From assembly GCF_026013615.1 (NCBI RefSeq), contig NZ_JAPDPI010000016.1, forward strand, positions 46,659-110,658: a stretch of 64,000 nucleotides of DNA, written 5' to 3'. Shown here piece by piece: positions 39,775-50,600 of the stretch (positions within the stretch are counted from its first letter, which is position 1; each line of letters opens with the position of its first letter). This DNA comes from Plebeiibacterium marinum. GTDB taxonomy: Bacteria > Bacteroidota > Bacteroidia > Bacteroidales > Marinilabiliaceae. The notes below the pieces were generated by a model. That model was not told where the DNA came from, ran no database searches, and worked only from the letters and a program-made list of their open reading frames with translations. A program made the position numbers and the translations under genes.

Positions 39775-39813
39775 GAAAAAAAGCCCTCTGTTAATTTAAC
39801 AGGGGGCTTTTAA
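39775..39813. terminator. Bidirectional terminator
   Basis: AAAAGCCCTCTGTTAA/TTAACAGGGGGCTTTT between convergent genes. Confidence 0.8.
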
Positions 39814-39831
39814 AATGTGAGAGCTTGTTAA

Positions 39832-40026
39832 TTAAAGCTTGATCAGTTTTACTCTGCCAATCTGACCAGTCTTTAATTTACACTCAATGCCTTTTAGATG
39901 AAAAGCTACCTCGTCAATCACTTCTTGCACAACACCGTGTGTTAAATTACCTGATCTTTCATCTTGCTTTTGAAGAATAGCAACTTTTGTCCCTTTTTTA
40001 ATGTTTTTTCTTTCTCTTCCGTCCAT
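39832..40026 (-). CDS. ywbE: YwbE-family small protein
   Basis: 'RKNIKKGTKVAILQKQDERSGNLTHGVVQEVI'. Confidence 0.85.
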   Translation of the reverse strand: MDGRERKNIKKGTKVAILQKQDERSGNLTHGVVQEVIDEVAFHLKGIECKLKTGQIGRVKLIKL

Positions 40027-40120
40027 TTCTATGCTTCTATATTTGATACGTTAATTTTTTATTGCGCTGAATATAAGGCAGTATTGTTTGTTATTATAGG
40101 AACGCAGCTGCCTGTATAAA

Positions 40121-40158
40121 ACAAAAACTCCCGACCTTCTTTCGAAAATCGGGAGTTT
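40121..40158 (-). terminator. Terminator downstream of tRNA-Cys
   Basis: AAACTCCCGA...TCGGGAGTTT with A-run on + (T-tract on -). Confidence 0.8.
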
Positions 40159-40162
40159 GATG

Positions 40163-40234
40163 AGGTTCCTGGCGGATTCGAACCGCCGTACCTGGTTTTG
40201 CAGACCAGTGCCTAAGCCACTCGGCCAAGGAACC
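40163..40234 (-). tRNA. tRNA-Cys (GCA)
   Basis: Cloverleaf: acceptor GGTTCCT/AGGAACC, anticodon arm CTGGT-CTGCAAA-ACCAG, T arm GGCGGTTCGAATCCGCC. Confidence 0.95.
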
Positions 40235-40408
40235 TTTTTGATTCGGGTTGCAAAATAAGCAAATAATTCCTTATCAAGCAAGAGAAAAATATAATTTGTT
40301 GCGAAAAAATAATCTTTGGGTTTTAAATCAGGGAATTAAATTTTGCATGCCTTGGTATTTTGTTGTTCTCTGGCTTTTGAAATTAATAACAACACAACAA
40401 TTACATGT

Positions 40409-40783
40409 TCATTGATTTCGCTCTGTGTTTTTTTCCAATGTAACACTTACTGCTTTCATTTGGCCTCCCATGGGAGGATTCATCTTTGATGCCTTTACCT
40501 TAATCCAGTTTATGTAATCAAATTTTTTAACAATGGCATCCACAATTCGGCCAACGAGATGTTCGAGTAAATGTGATTTCTCACTGATCTCTTTCTTTGT
40601 TATCTCATAAACGGTAACATAGTTCAATGCATCCTGAATATTATCTGTTTTGCTTGCTTTTTCAATATCGGTTTTAATTGAAATGTTTACAATAAACCTG
40701 TTACCTACTACTTGCTCCTCCTTGAAACAGCCATGGTAAGCATAAAACTCCATGTCTTCAAGCTCAATTATTCCCTGTTGCAT
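40409..40783 (-). CDS. folB: Dihydroneopterin aldolase
   Basis: 'IELEDMEFYAYHGCFKEEQVVGNRF', 'KASKMNPPMGGQMKAVSVTL'. Confidence 0.93.
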   Translation of the reverse strand: MQQGIIELEDMEFYAYHGCFKEEQVVGNRFIVNISIKTDIEKASKTDNIQDALNYVTVYEITKKEISEKSHLLEHLVGRIVDAIVKKFDYINWIKVKASKMNPPMGGQMKAVSVTLEKNTERNQ

Positions 40784-40987
40784 AATTTATTTATCTTTAT
40801 TTGGATGCGAAGTTATGAATTAGATTAAGCAAATTGTAGCGGATGTATGAAAATTTTATACATATTAACGTTTAAAATATGTACTGATAATTGCAAAACT
40901 TTTATTTTTGTAGGTTTCAAGATGGAACTAAGAAGATTCGCTCTGAGATCTCTTATCTCTATTCTAAATTTTTAGAATTTTTTACCT

Positions 40988-42700
40988 ATGAGCAAAGACA
41001 AAATAGAAAATGCAGCGGAAGCAGTAAAGTCGAACTTTATCCACCAGGAAATTGATAAAGACCTCGCTGAAAATAAAAATAACGGAGCGGTATTAACAAG
41101 GTTCCCTCCAGAACCTAATGGATACTTGCATATAGGCCATGCTAAATCTATTTGTTTAAATTTTAGTCTGGCACAAAAATATAAAGGAGGGTGTAACCTT
41201 CGTTTTGACGACACAAACCCTGTGAAGGAGGATGTTGAATATGTTGAGAGTATTCAGGAAGATGTAAAGTGGCTTGGCTTTAATTGGGAAGGAAACGTAA
41301 AATATGCTTCAGATTATTTTGACCAGCTGTATGATTGGGCAGTGAAGTTGATTAAAAAGGGCAAGGCCTATGTTGATGATCAAAGTGCAGAGGAAATTGC
41401 TTCGCAAAAAGGTACGCCTACTGAGCCTGGACAGGAAAGTCCATACCGTAATCGCTCCGTAGAAGAGAATCTGGATCTTTTTGAAAGGATGAAAAACGGT
41501 GAGTTTGCAGCAGGGGCAAAGGTATTGAGAGCCAAAATTGATATGGCGTCACCAAATATGCACTTGCGTGATCCTTTTATGTACCGTATTATTCATCAAT
41601 CGCACCACAGAACCGGGGATAAATGGTGTATATATCCAATTTACGATTTTGCTCATGGTCAGGAAGATTTTGTAGAAGGTATAACACACTCAATATGCAC
41701 GCTGGAATTTAAGGTGCACCGTCCGTTATATGACTGGTTTTTAGATCAGATTATTGATGGAGATGAGGAGATGGAAAAAAGAGTCAGGCCCCGCCAGATT
41801 GAGTTTGCCCGCTTAAATTTGAATTACACTGTAATGAGTAAGCGCAAGCTGTTGGAGTTGGTTCAAAAAAATATTGTTGCAGGATGGGATGATCCTCGTA
41901 TGCCAACGGTTTCCGGCTTGAGAAGAAGAGGTTATACTCCTGAATCTATCCGTAACTTTGCTGATAAGGTTGGCGTTACAAACAGGGATAGTATAAGTGA
42001 TGTGGCCTTGTTGGAAAGTTGTGTGCGTGAAGACCTGAATAAAAAGGTGGCCAGGGTAAACGCTGTGGTTAATCCTTTAAAGTTAATCATCACAAACTAT
42101 CCTGAAGGGCAGGTTGAGATGGTTAACATGATTAATAATCCTGAGGACGAATCAATGGGCAGTCGTGAATTGCCGTTTAGCCGCGAGGTATATATCGAAC
42201 GTGAAGATTTTATGGAGGATGCACCCAAGAAGTTTTTCCGTTTAGGGCCAGGTAAAGAGGTTCGTTTAAAAGGAGCTTATGCTGTAACCTGTACCGATTT
42301 TAAAAAGAATGAAGCAACAGGAGAAATAGAGGAAATTTATTGTACTTATGATCCGGAAACAAAATCGGGTGCCACTACAGTAACCCGTAAAATAAAGGGG
42401 ATCCTTCATTGGGTGTCTGTTGAACATGCTGTTGATGCAGAGGTAAGGATGTATGACAGGTTGTATAACCATGAAGATCCTGCAGGGCAGAAAGATGCAG
42501 ATCATCTTGATTTCATCAACCCTGAATCACTAAAAATAGTGAATGCCAAAGTAGAGCCTTCGTTAAATGAAGCCAATCCTCTGGATAAGTTTCAGTTTCA
42601 AAGGGTAGGATACTTTTGTGTGGATAAAGATTCAACTTCGGGTAAACTTATTTTCAATAGAACTGTTGCTCTTAAAGACAGTTGGGCCAAAAAGAAATAA
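40988..42700 (+). CDS. glnS: Glutaminyl-tRNA synthetase
   Basis: '[23 protein letters not shown]', '[11 protein letters not shown]'. Confidence 0.97.
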   Translation: MSKDKIENAAEAVKSNFIHQEIDKDLAENKNNGAVLTRFPPEPNGYLHIGHAKSICLNFSLAQKYKGGCNLRFDDTNPVKEDVEYVESIQEDVKWLGFNWEGNVKYASDYFDQLYDWAVKLIKKGKAYVDDQSAEEIASQKGTPTEPGQESPYRNRSVEENLDLFERMKNGEFAAGAKVLRAKIDMASPNMHLRDPFMYRIIHQSHHRTGDKWCIYPIYDFAHGQEDFVEGITHSICTLEFKVHRPLYDWFLDQIIDGDEEMEKRVRPRQIEFARLNLNYTVMSKRKLLELVQKNIVAGWDDPRMPTVSGLRRRGYTPESIRNFADKVGVTNRDSISDVALLESCVREDLNKKVARVNAVVNPLKLIITNYPEGQVEMVNMINNPEDESMGSRELPFSREVYIEREDFMEDAPKKFFRLGPGKEVRLKGAYAVTCTDFKKNEATGEIEEIYCTYDPETKSGATTVTRKIKGILHWVSVEHAVDAEVRMYDRLYNHEDPAGQKDADHLDFINPESLKIVNAKVEPSLNEANPLDKFQFQRVGYFCVDKDSTSGKLIFNRTVALKDSWAKKK

Positions 42701-42723
42701 GTATCCTGAAATAATAATACAGT

Positions 42724-42756
42724 AAAGGGTGCTTGATTCAAGTGCCCTTTGTTTTG
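42724..42756 (+). terminator. Terminator after glnS
   Basis: AAAGGGTGCTTGA/TCAAGTGCCCTTT. Confidence 0.7.
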
Positions 42757-42845
42757 AAATAGTGAATGTTTAATAATTTGTTAAGATTTGAGTCGAGGGT
42801 AGGAGCTTTTTGGGTTTGATATTTTTACTGAAAATAAAAGAAGAG

Positions 42846-42876
42846 TCTCTTATCTCAAGTCTCTTATCTCTTATCT
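42846..42876 (+). repeat. TCTCTTATCTC tandem words
   Basis: TCTCTTATCTC-AAG-TCTCTTATCTC-TTATCT just before ppc; another copy at 40949-40959 before glnS. Confidence 0.7.
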
Positions 42877-42885
42877 AAAAGAAAT

Positions 42886-45453
42886 ATGAACAGTCAAATT
42901 GTAAAATCTTATCAAGAGGAAATAGAGTTGAAATATCAACTGTATAACAGCCTCTTTTTATCATTGCAACTCGAAGCGGTTGAAAAAACGGGAAACATGA
43001 TTCCTTTGTTGTATCAATCGTCTGTTAAAGGATTAGAAAATGGTGAAGATCCCGTTTCTATTGTTCAGAAGTTTTTTGCTAAACATCAGGCCGATTTGTC
43101 TGCAGATGAGCAAAATGACTTTTTGTTCAAAGTAATTCAATATATTGAGCGTCAGATTGTTTTGATAGATGCATTGGAGGATGCTGCCTATAATAAAATT
43201 CACCGTATAAAAGGGGAAAATTCATATGCTTCCATGACCGACAGGGTTAAAAAGGAGAACCTGATGGAGCAGATGGCTAAGGTGGTAAAGGAATTTGGTG
43301 TGCGGGTTGTATTAACTGCCCATCCTACTCAGTTCTATCCTTCGCAGGTATTGGGAATTATTACCGATTTGATGGAAGCTATCAAAAAAGGGGAAGTTGG
43401 TAATATCAGAAATTTACTGGGGCAGTTAGGGAAAACTCCATTTTATCAAAAACAGAAACCAACCCCGTTGGATGAGGCAAATCGGTTGAACTATTACTTG
43501 AGGGATACCTTTTACCCGGCCATTGGTGAATTGTTAGATAAAACAGCAGAGGACTACAAAGAGGCACTGGAGCATAATGATGAGTTGGTTTCATTAGGTT
43601 TTTGGCCGGGAGGCGACAGGGATGGAAATCCTTTTGTAACAGTTGATACTACTAAAGAAGTGGCAGCCCGATTAAGAAATACTGTTACCAATTGTTATTA
43701 TAAAGATGTAAAGGAACTTAAACGTAGAATTACTTTTGCAGGTGCTCATGAAAAGGTGGTTGAAATTGAGGATTTGCTAAAAGCTGAATTGGCTAATTCA
43801 ACAGGTGCGGCCAATGTAGACTTGGCTGTATTTAAGGCTAAAATAGAAGATCTTGAAAATTGCATCCAGGAAGAACATCAGGGGCTTTTCGTAGAGAAAG
43901 TTCAGTCGTTGAAGCGAAAACTACAGCATTTTGGTTTTTACATGGCCAGTATCGATATTCGACAGGATAGCAGGGTTATTGCCAGGGCATTAAAAGAAGT
44001 TGTTAAGGCTTATCCCGATATTCTTCCTTCCAACATTTTCGAAATGGAAGAAAAGGAGCAAATCCAGTTGTTGGTGAATGCTCGTGGGGTTGCAGATCCT
44101 AATATTTTTGAGGATGAAGTGGTAAGGGATACCGTAGCTTCGTTTGGTGTGATAAAGGATATCCAGAAGGCCAATGGACAAAGAGGGGCGCATAGGTATA
44201 TTATCAGTAATTGCCGCGGTCCTATTGATGTGGCCAGGGTGTTGGCAATGTTCCGCATCTGTGGTTGGGGTTACGAAGAGTTAACAGTTGATATTGTTCC
44301 GCTTTTTGAAACCATTGATGATTTGAAAATGGCTGGAGATGCCATGCAAACATTATATACCAACCCAACATACCGTAAGCACCTCAATAGTCGAAACGAC
44401 AGGCAAACTGTGATGCTTGGCTTTTCAGATGGAACTAAAGATGGGGGATACCTGATGGCCAACTGGGCAATATTCTCAGCTAAGGAAGATATTACTTTAA
44501 AATCCCGCGAAAGCGATGTGGAAGTGGTATTTTTTGATGGCAGGGGAGGTCCGCCGGCGAGAGGGGGTGGTAATGCTCACCGTTTTTATGCTGCTATGGG
44601 CAAAAATATTGAGAGCCGTCAGATACAGATGACTGTTCAGGGACAAACAATCAGTTCCCATTATGGGATAAAGGAGGCTGCTGCCCACAACCTTGGTTAT
44701 TTGCTGACTGCAGGCCTGTCGAATCGGTTGTATAGCAAACCTCAAAATCAGATGGATGCCACCCAGCATGAATTTATTGCTGAAATGGCAGAAGCGAGCT
44801 ATAAAAAGTATCTTTCATTAAAGGAGCATCCTTTGTTTGTGCCGTATTTGGAAGAAATCAGTACGCTTAAATATTACGGAAAGGCAAATATTGGAAGCCG
44901 CCCAAGCAAGCGCGGAGGTGGCGATAAAATCAATTTTGAAGATTTAAGGGCTATCCCGTTTGTAGGGGCCTGGAGCCAGTTAAAGCAAAATGTACCAGGT
45001 TTCTTTGGACTGGGATCTGCATTGAAAGAGCAGGATGAAAAAGGAAATATTCAGGCCTGTAAGGATTTGTATCAGAATTCTATCTTCTTTAGAACCTTGC
45101 TGTCTAATAGCATGCAAAGCATGAGCAAGACTAGTTTTGAGCTTACGCGTTATTTAGAAAAACATGAGAAATTTGGAGGTTTTTGGAAGATTATCTATGA
45201 TGAGTTCTTGCTAACTAAAGAAATGGTGCTTAAAGTATCTGGTATGCCTTGTTTGTTGGAGGATAATCCAAGAAGTAGGATGAGTATTCAGTTAAGGGAA
45301 AAAATAGTTCTTCCATTATTGATTATTCAGCAGTATGCTTTAATGAAACTGCATGAGGCAAATGGCAATAAAGATATTCCTGTTGATGTTTTTGAAAAAA
45401 TGGTGATCAGGGCCATGTTCGGAAATATTAATGCGAGTAGAAACTCAGCATAA
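42886..45453 (+). CDS. ppc: Phosphoenolpyruvate carboxylase
   Basis: 'VVLTAHPTQFYP', 'FWPGGDRDGNPFVT', 'FFDGRGGPPARGGGNAH', 'IGSRPSKRGG'. Confidence 0.95.
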   Translation: MNSQIVKSYQEEIELKYQLYNSLFLSLQLEAVEKTGNMIPLLYQSSVKGLENGEDPVSIVQKFFAKHQADLSADEQNDFLFKVIQYIERQIVLIDALEDAAYNKIHRIKGENSYASMTDRVKKENLMEQMAKVVKEFGVRVVLTAHPTQFYPSQVLGIITDLMEAIKKGEVGNIRNLLGQLGKTPFYQKQKPTPLDEANRLNYYLRDTFYPAIGELLDKTAEDYKEALEHNDELVSLGFWPGGDRDGNPFVTVDTTKEVAARLRNTVTNCYYKDVKELKRRITFAGAHEKVVEIEDLLKAELANSTGAANVDLAVFKAKIEDLENCIQEEHQGLFVEKVQSLKRKLQHFGFYMASIDIRQDSRVIARALKEVVKAYPDILPSNIFEMEEKEQIQLLVNARGVADPNIFEDEVVRDTVASFGVIKDIQKANGQRGAHRYIISNCRGPIDVARVLAMFRICGWGYEELTVDIVPLFETIDDLKMAGDAMQTLYTNPTYRKHLNSRNDRQTVMLGFSDGTKDGGYLMANWAIFSAKEDITLKSRESDVEVVFFDGRGGPPARGGGNAHRFYAAMGKNIESRQIQMTVQGQTISSHYGIKEAAAHNLGYLLTAGLSNRLYSKPQNQMDATQHEFIAEMAEASYKKYLSLKEHPLFVPYLEEISTLKYYGKANIGSRPSKRGGGDKINFEDLRAIPFVGAWSQLKQNVPGFFGLGSALKEQDEKGNIQACKDLYQNSIFFRTLLSNSMQSMSKTSFELTRYLEKHEKFGGFWKIIYDEFLLTKEMVLKVSGMPCLLEDNPRSRMSIQLREKIVLPLLIIQQYALMKLHEANGNKDIPVDVFEKMVIRAMFGNINASRNSA

Positions 45454-45462
45454 TATAGTTAT

Positions 45463-45519
45463 TGGTTAATTAGTCATTGGTCATTGGTGGTAAAACTAAC
45501 GACTTATGACTAATTACCA
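45463..45519. repeat. Inverted repeat of TTAGTCAT words
   Basis: TAATTAGTCAT (45467-45477) versus ATGACTAATTA (45506-45516), extended by GG/CC. Confidence 0.6.
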
Positions 45520-45530
45520 GTGTGCTTATT

Positions 45531-45998
45531 TTATTGTCCCAGTTCATCGTATTTTAAAAAGTCCTGAACCTCGAGGAAAGCACGTTCCATGCGAACCATT
45601 TTGTCAATCATAAAGTTAAAAATGGCAGGCCATTGTTCAGGAACAAGGTAATCTCCATCCATTTCCTTATATACACGGCATACCTCTTCTCCAAGGTCTT
45701 TTTCACAGGCAAAATCCCAGATTAGTTCTTCACCAAATTCATTTTCAAATATTTTTTTTGTGGCTTCCAGTTTTTCGTATATCTGTAGCCTTCTGCTTTC
45801 GTGTTTGATATTTATTTCAAGGGCAACAATAATTTTTTTGCGGCTAACATCAAACCTTAAGTCAACACCCTTAACTCCTGTCTTTTCTCCAATCCATACC
45901 TTCACCCTTCCTCGTTGCCCGGGTAATCTGCGGGTTTTATTTCCCAGTTTTCTCCAAAACTCCAGTATCAGTTCTTTTTTTTCTTCTTTTGAATACAT
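45531..45998 (-). CDS. DUF4268-type protein
   Basis: 'FWRKLGNKTRRLPGQRGRVKVWIGEKTGVKGVDLRFDV'. Confidence 0.75.
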   Translation of the reverse strand: MYSKEEKKELILEFWRKLGNKTRRLPGQRGRVKVWIGEKTGVKGVDLRFDVSRKKIIVALEINIKHESRRLQIYEKLEATKKIFENEFGEELIWDFACEKDLGEEVCRVYKEMDGDYLVPEQWPAIFNFMIDKMVRMERAFLEVQDFLKYDELGQ

Positions 45999-46000
45999 AA

Positions 46001-46168
46001 TTATTGATCCTCTTTTTTACCGGAAGTGTATAAAACGAAAAGCAAATATAAACTGCCCATACCTATTAGGCTGCCACCTATTATTTCTGCATTGCTATAG
46101 GATCCGTGTATGGTACCAAATCCCAGGACTATTAAAATAGCAGCTATAATGCCAAGTGTTCGTTTCAT
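46001..46168 (-). CDS. 55-aa two-TM membrane protein (absent from the ORF track)
   Basis: MKRTLGIIAAILIVLGFGTIHGSYSNAEIIGGSLIGMGSLYLLFVLYTSGKKEDQ*; abuts the DUF4268 gene. Confidence 0.65.
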   Translation of the reverse strand: MKRTLGIIAAILIVLGFGTIHGSYSNAEIIGGSLIGMGSLYLLFVLYTSGKKEDQ

Positions 46169-46188
46169 GTTAAATGATTTTAAATAAA

Positions 46189-46216
46189 AAGCCTGTTCGA
46201 AAATTCAAACAGGCTT
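46189..46216 (-). terminator. Terminator after the porin-like gene
   Basis: AAGCCTGTT...AACAGGCTT. Confidence 0.75.
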
Positions 46217-46241
46217 CAAATTTATAGCTTTTGTATTTCTT

Positions 46242-47498
46242 TTAAAAATTATATCTAAATCCAAGTACTAAACGATTGTTTGCATATTCTTTCGAATTTT
46301 TGGGTCTCGATTTGACATCGGGAGTTCCATATGCTGCAACTGTATAAAGCCATTCCAAACCTATAGTTAGAGGGCCTGAATAAAATTTCACTCTTGGAGA
46401 GAAGTTGTAAATGTATTCTATGTTCCATCCTCTAGTATATGCAGTTTGGTCAAAATCAACTTCAGCAGTACTAGGGTCATCGTAATAAATGATAGATTCA
46501 CTTGCTGTTCCATGGTTTTGCGTATATCCGGCAAAAAATCCCCATTGAATTTTTTTGTTGTTCGAGTGGATGTCTGTCCAAACTGATGAAGTTCTGATTG
46601 CTTCAAATTCATCGTTTATGGCAACTCCATTATTAGCCTTACGGGCAATCCCCCCAATCATTACCTGGTTGGTCATGTTTCCTCCATATACACCTTCTGC
46701 CTTTATTGTTATGGCAGGTAGGGTAAGTTTTGCCGACAGGTTTGCATGGGCGCTTGTTACTTTTCCTTCAGAAATAGCCAGGTTGTCGTCAACAGCTAGT
46801 GGTTGAACTTGTTTTACGCCCACTGTAGCGGCCAGGAAGAAATCTTTAGGAGAACCATATTTTAATTGAAAGTTAAATTCAGGAATGTCGGCATATTCAA
46901 CCTGCTCTAATGCACCTGAATTTTTAAAATCACCTTGCGAAAGAGCTGAAAGTATTAGAGAAAGGTCTTTTGACGGTGAATAAGTAAATCTTAACTGTGG
47001 GTTACGGCTTAAGGGATGGAAAGGTAAACCAACAACAAAATTAACTGTAGCCGGGAAGTTTTCCGGTATAAAGAGTGGATGCCAGGTTTGACCCGCCAAT
47101 AGTGATGTTTTGTTCCATTTAAGATTTAAAAAGGCATGTCTTAACCTTACAGCAAAATCTTTGGAGTTGCCTGATGCTCCTGCAAAATCACCTTCTATTT
47201 TTGCAGTTGTTTTTGCTCCAAAGGCATCCGGTCCGGAAATGGCAAAGCCCAAACGGCTTATCCCTGCACCAAAGTCAAATTTTGACTTGTCGTTTTTGTC
47301 GCTTCCGTTAGCATCTGCCGAAAAGCTTTTGGGGTATAAGTAGCCATGTCCACCTCTGGCTGCCACACTTTCCCTGGTGTCAACAAAAGCATCAAAGCCA
47401 ATAAAACCATAGGTTTTAACCGAAACAGTTTTCTCCTTTTGCTGGGCCTGTGTTGCCAGTGACAATAAAATAAAAATGGGTAAAAGTAATTTTTTCAT
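46242..47498 (-). CDS. Outer-membrane porin-like protein
   Basis: Signal peptide, barrel repeats, terminal 'LVLGFRYNF'. Confidence 0.8.
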   Translation of the reverse strand: MKKLLLPIFILLSLATQAQQKEKTVSVKTYGFIGFDAFVDTRESVAARGGHGYLYPKSFSADANGSDKNDKSKFDFGAGISRLGFAISGPDAFGAKTTAKIEGDFAGASGNSKDFAVRLRHAFLNLKWNKTSLLAGQTWHPLFIPENFPATVNFVVGLPFHPLSRNPQLRFTYSPSKDLSLILSALSQGDFKNSGALEQVEYADIPEFNFQLKYGSPKDFFLAATVGVKQVQPLAVDDNLAISEGKVTSAHANLSAKLTLPAITIKAEGVYGGNMTNQVMIGGIARKANNGVAINDEFEAIRTSSVWTDIHSNNKKIQWGFFAGYTQNHGTASESIIYYDDPSTAEVDFDQTAYTRGWNIEYIYNFSPRVKFYSGPLTIGLEWLYTVAAYGTPDVKSRPKNSKEYANNRLVLGFRYNF

Positions 47499-47651
47499 TT
47501 TTAGTGAGCGTTGTTGTGTATATTTAAAATAAATTCTGTTTTTTTATTGAGTAAACTATAATACGCAAATAATTGTTTTAGGTTTATTTAATTATGTTTT
47601 TAAACATTATTTTTTTTGTTAAAGGCGACAAAAGTATCTAAAAAATTAGTA

Positions 47652-50600
47652 ATGAAGAAAATTCTTACCTTTTTATCTGCTCCCTATTTGATGATAGTTT
47701 TATTGATTTTGCTTGCAGCATCCATGGGCATTGCCACATTTGTGGAAAATGATTTTGGAACCAATGCAGCTAAAGCATTGTACTATAACTCTTGGTGGTT
47801 TGAAGCGTTGTTTGTTTTGCTGGCTGTTAATTTGTTGCTTAATATCGTTAAGCCATATATGTATTCAAAGGGGAAACTCGCTGTTTTATTGTTTCATGTT
47901 TCTTTTTTTATAATCATTTTAGGTGCTGCCTTAACCCGTTATGTTGGTTGTGAAGGTTTGATGCATATCAGGGAAGGTGAGACTGCAGATAGGTTTTTGT
48001 CCTCTGGTTCATATATATCTGGTAGTGTAGAAAAGAATGGAGAAGTTGTGTTGTTTGAACAGGAAGTGTTTATGTCGGAAAAAAGTAAGGGGTGCTTTAG
48101 TGAAAAGGTGAGTGTTGGAGGAGATGATATTCAGATAAAGAGCGTTGATTATATTTCACAAACCACTTACGTTGCAACTGAAGGTGCAGGAGGGAAGCCT
48201 TATGTTTCAATAGTTTATTCTGATTTGCAGGGTGGTAGAAGAAATGTGGGATTGTTTTGGGGTGATAAGGTCAGTGTAGATGATTATGTTATTGCTTTTG
48301 GTGAAGACACTGTAGCAGATTTCCATATTTATCCTGAAGGGGATAGCCTTATGTTTTGCTCCACTCATAGTGTTTTTACAACAGATATGGCTTCTCAGCA
48401 AGAAAAGGAAATAGGTGTAGGTGTTTCTCATCAATTTGTTCCCAAAAAGCTTTACAAAACTGAAGGGATCTTTATTGTTCAAACCCATTATATGACTAGC
48501 GCAATCCTACAGCCCGTTCCTGTATCTGAGGGAGAAAATGGGAGTTATGAAGAAAGTGTAATACTGAATGTAGCAGTGGATGATAGTGTTAAAACATTGG
48601 TGCTGCAAGGAAATATAGGGGCTTTAGGGGAAACTAATAGTATAGAGGTGGATGGATGTAAAATTACAGCTAGCTATGGGTCTAAAATTCTAAATATCCC
48701 GTTTAAAATTATGCTTAACGATTTTCAACTAGACAGGTATCCGGGTTCGGAAAGTCCCTCTTCGTTTGCAAGCGAAGTAACATTGTATGATGCAGAAAGG
48801 GGTGTGAAAGCAGATTTTAGAATTTTCATGAATAATATACTGAATTATAAGGGGTATCGGTTTTATCAGTCTTCGTATGATAAGGATGAGTTGGGAACTG
48901 TATTGTCTGTAAATAATGATTATTGGGGGACTACCATTACATATGTCGGATATTTTTTAATGTCAATAAGTATGTTGTTGTCGTTAATTGCCTCCAAAAG
49001 CCGGTTTGTTCATTTGTCAAAGGTTGTAAAGGAAGTGGGCAATCAAAAAAAGAGTCTTGTTTTATTGGGACTGTTTTTTATGTCGATATGTGCATATTCT
49101 CAATCTGTTGACGAAGCCGTTAAGGTTAGTGAAACGCAAGCGGAGAAATTTGGAGAACTATGGGTGCAGGATAACGGAGGGAGGTTGAAGCCCTTGAATT
49201 CAATGAATGGAGAGGTGCTTCGTAAACTGGTGAAACATAATACATTCAAAGGTTATTCTGCAGACAGGGTGGTTTTGAGTATGTTGGCTTACCCTGAGTT
49301 ATGGCAAAAAGTGCCAATGATAACCGTTAAGGCAGAAAGCATAAAAAGAATTGTAGGCAATAGGGATAAGAAAGCTTCGTTTGCTGATTTTTTTACCAGC
49401 TCCGGAGTTTATAAGTTGAGCAAGGAAGTAAATGATGCTTATCGAACCAAGCCTTCTTACAGGACCAAGGAACAAAATGATCTGATAAAAATTGACGAAC
49501 AGGTTAATGTTTTGTATATGGCAAAAACAGGTCAGTTGTTAAAGATATTTCCTGTTCCTGGAGAAGAGGGGGCGGCTTGGCTTCAGCCCGGACAATATTC
49601 GGAAAGAATAGAAGGAGGCGATAGCCTGTTTGTGAGAAATGTTTTTGGGATTTATCTGAAATCCTTAATAGAGGGAAAAGACCAGGAGGCATTGAAGTAT
49701 CTGGATGCAATAAATAAGTATCAAAAAAAGTATGGCGCCGATATAATTCCCGGCAATAAGGTCAAAAGTCTTGAGATATTCTACAACAGGAGCAATCTTT
49801 TTTTAATGTTGGCACCAGTGCTCTTTGTTTTGGGGTTGTTGTTGGTAGTGATACAGTTTGCCTACTTGTTCGTGCCCAAAAAATCACCGGGAATGGTAAA
49901 TGTTATCGGGTTCTGGGTATTGTTTTTGGGATTTTTAGCCTATTCAGGAGGGTTGGCTTTACGTTGGTATATTTCAGGTCATGCCCCATGGAGCAATAGT
50001 TATGAATCTATGCTGTATATTGGCTGGTCTATGTTGTTGGCCGGTTTGATCTTTTCTGGGAGGTCTGCCATTGCGCTATCGGTAGCTGCACTTTTTTCCG
50101 GAATAGTATTGTTGGTATCTCATTTGAGCTGGATGAACCCGGAAATTACCAATTTGGTTCCGGTGTTAAAATCTTATTGGCTGACGATACACGTTGCTGT
50201 TATTGTAGCTAGTTATGGATTCCTTGGGTTGGGAGCTTTGATGGCATTTTTTAACCTGATTTTGATTGGGGTCCAAAAAACAGGGGATAAAAAAATAGAA
50301 TTGACTATAAAGGAGTTGAGTGCAATAGTAGAAATGGGGCTTACGGTTGGATTGTACCTGATGACTATAGGGTCGTTTTTGGGAGGTATTTGGGCCAATG
50401 AATCCTGGGGAAGGTATTGGGGGTGGGATCCTAAAGAAACCTGGTCGCTGGTAACCATCGTTGTTTATGCAGTTATCCTGCATCTGAGGTTTGTGCCCTC
50501 ATTGAGGAGTTTAGTAATTTTCAATGCTGTTTCGGTTGTGGGTTTCTTTTCTGTATTGATGACATATTTAGGAGTGAATTACTATTTGGCAGGAATGCAC

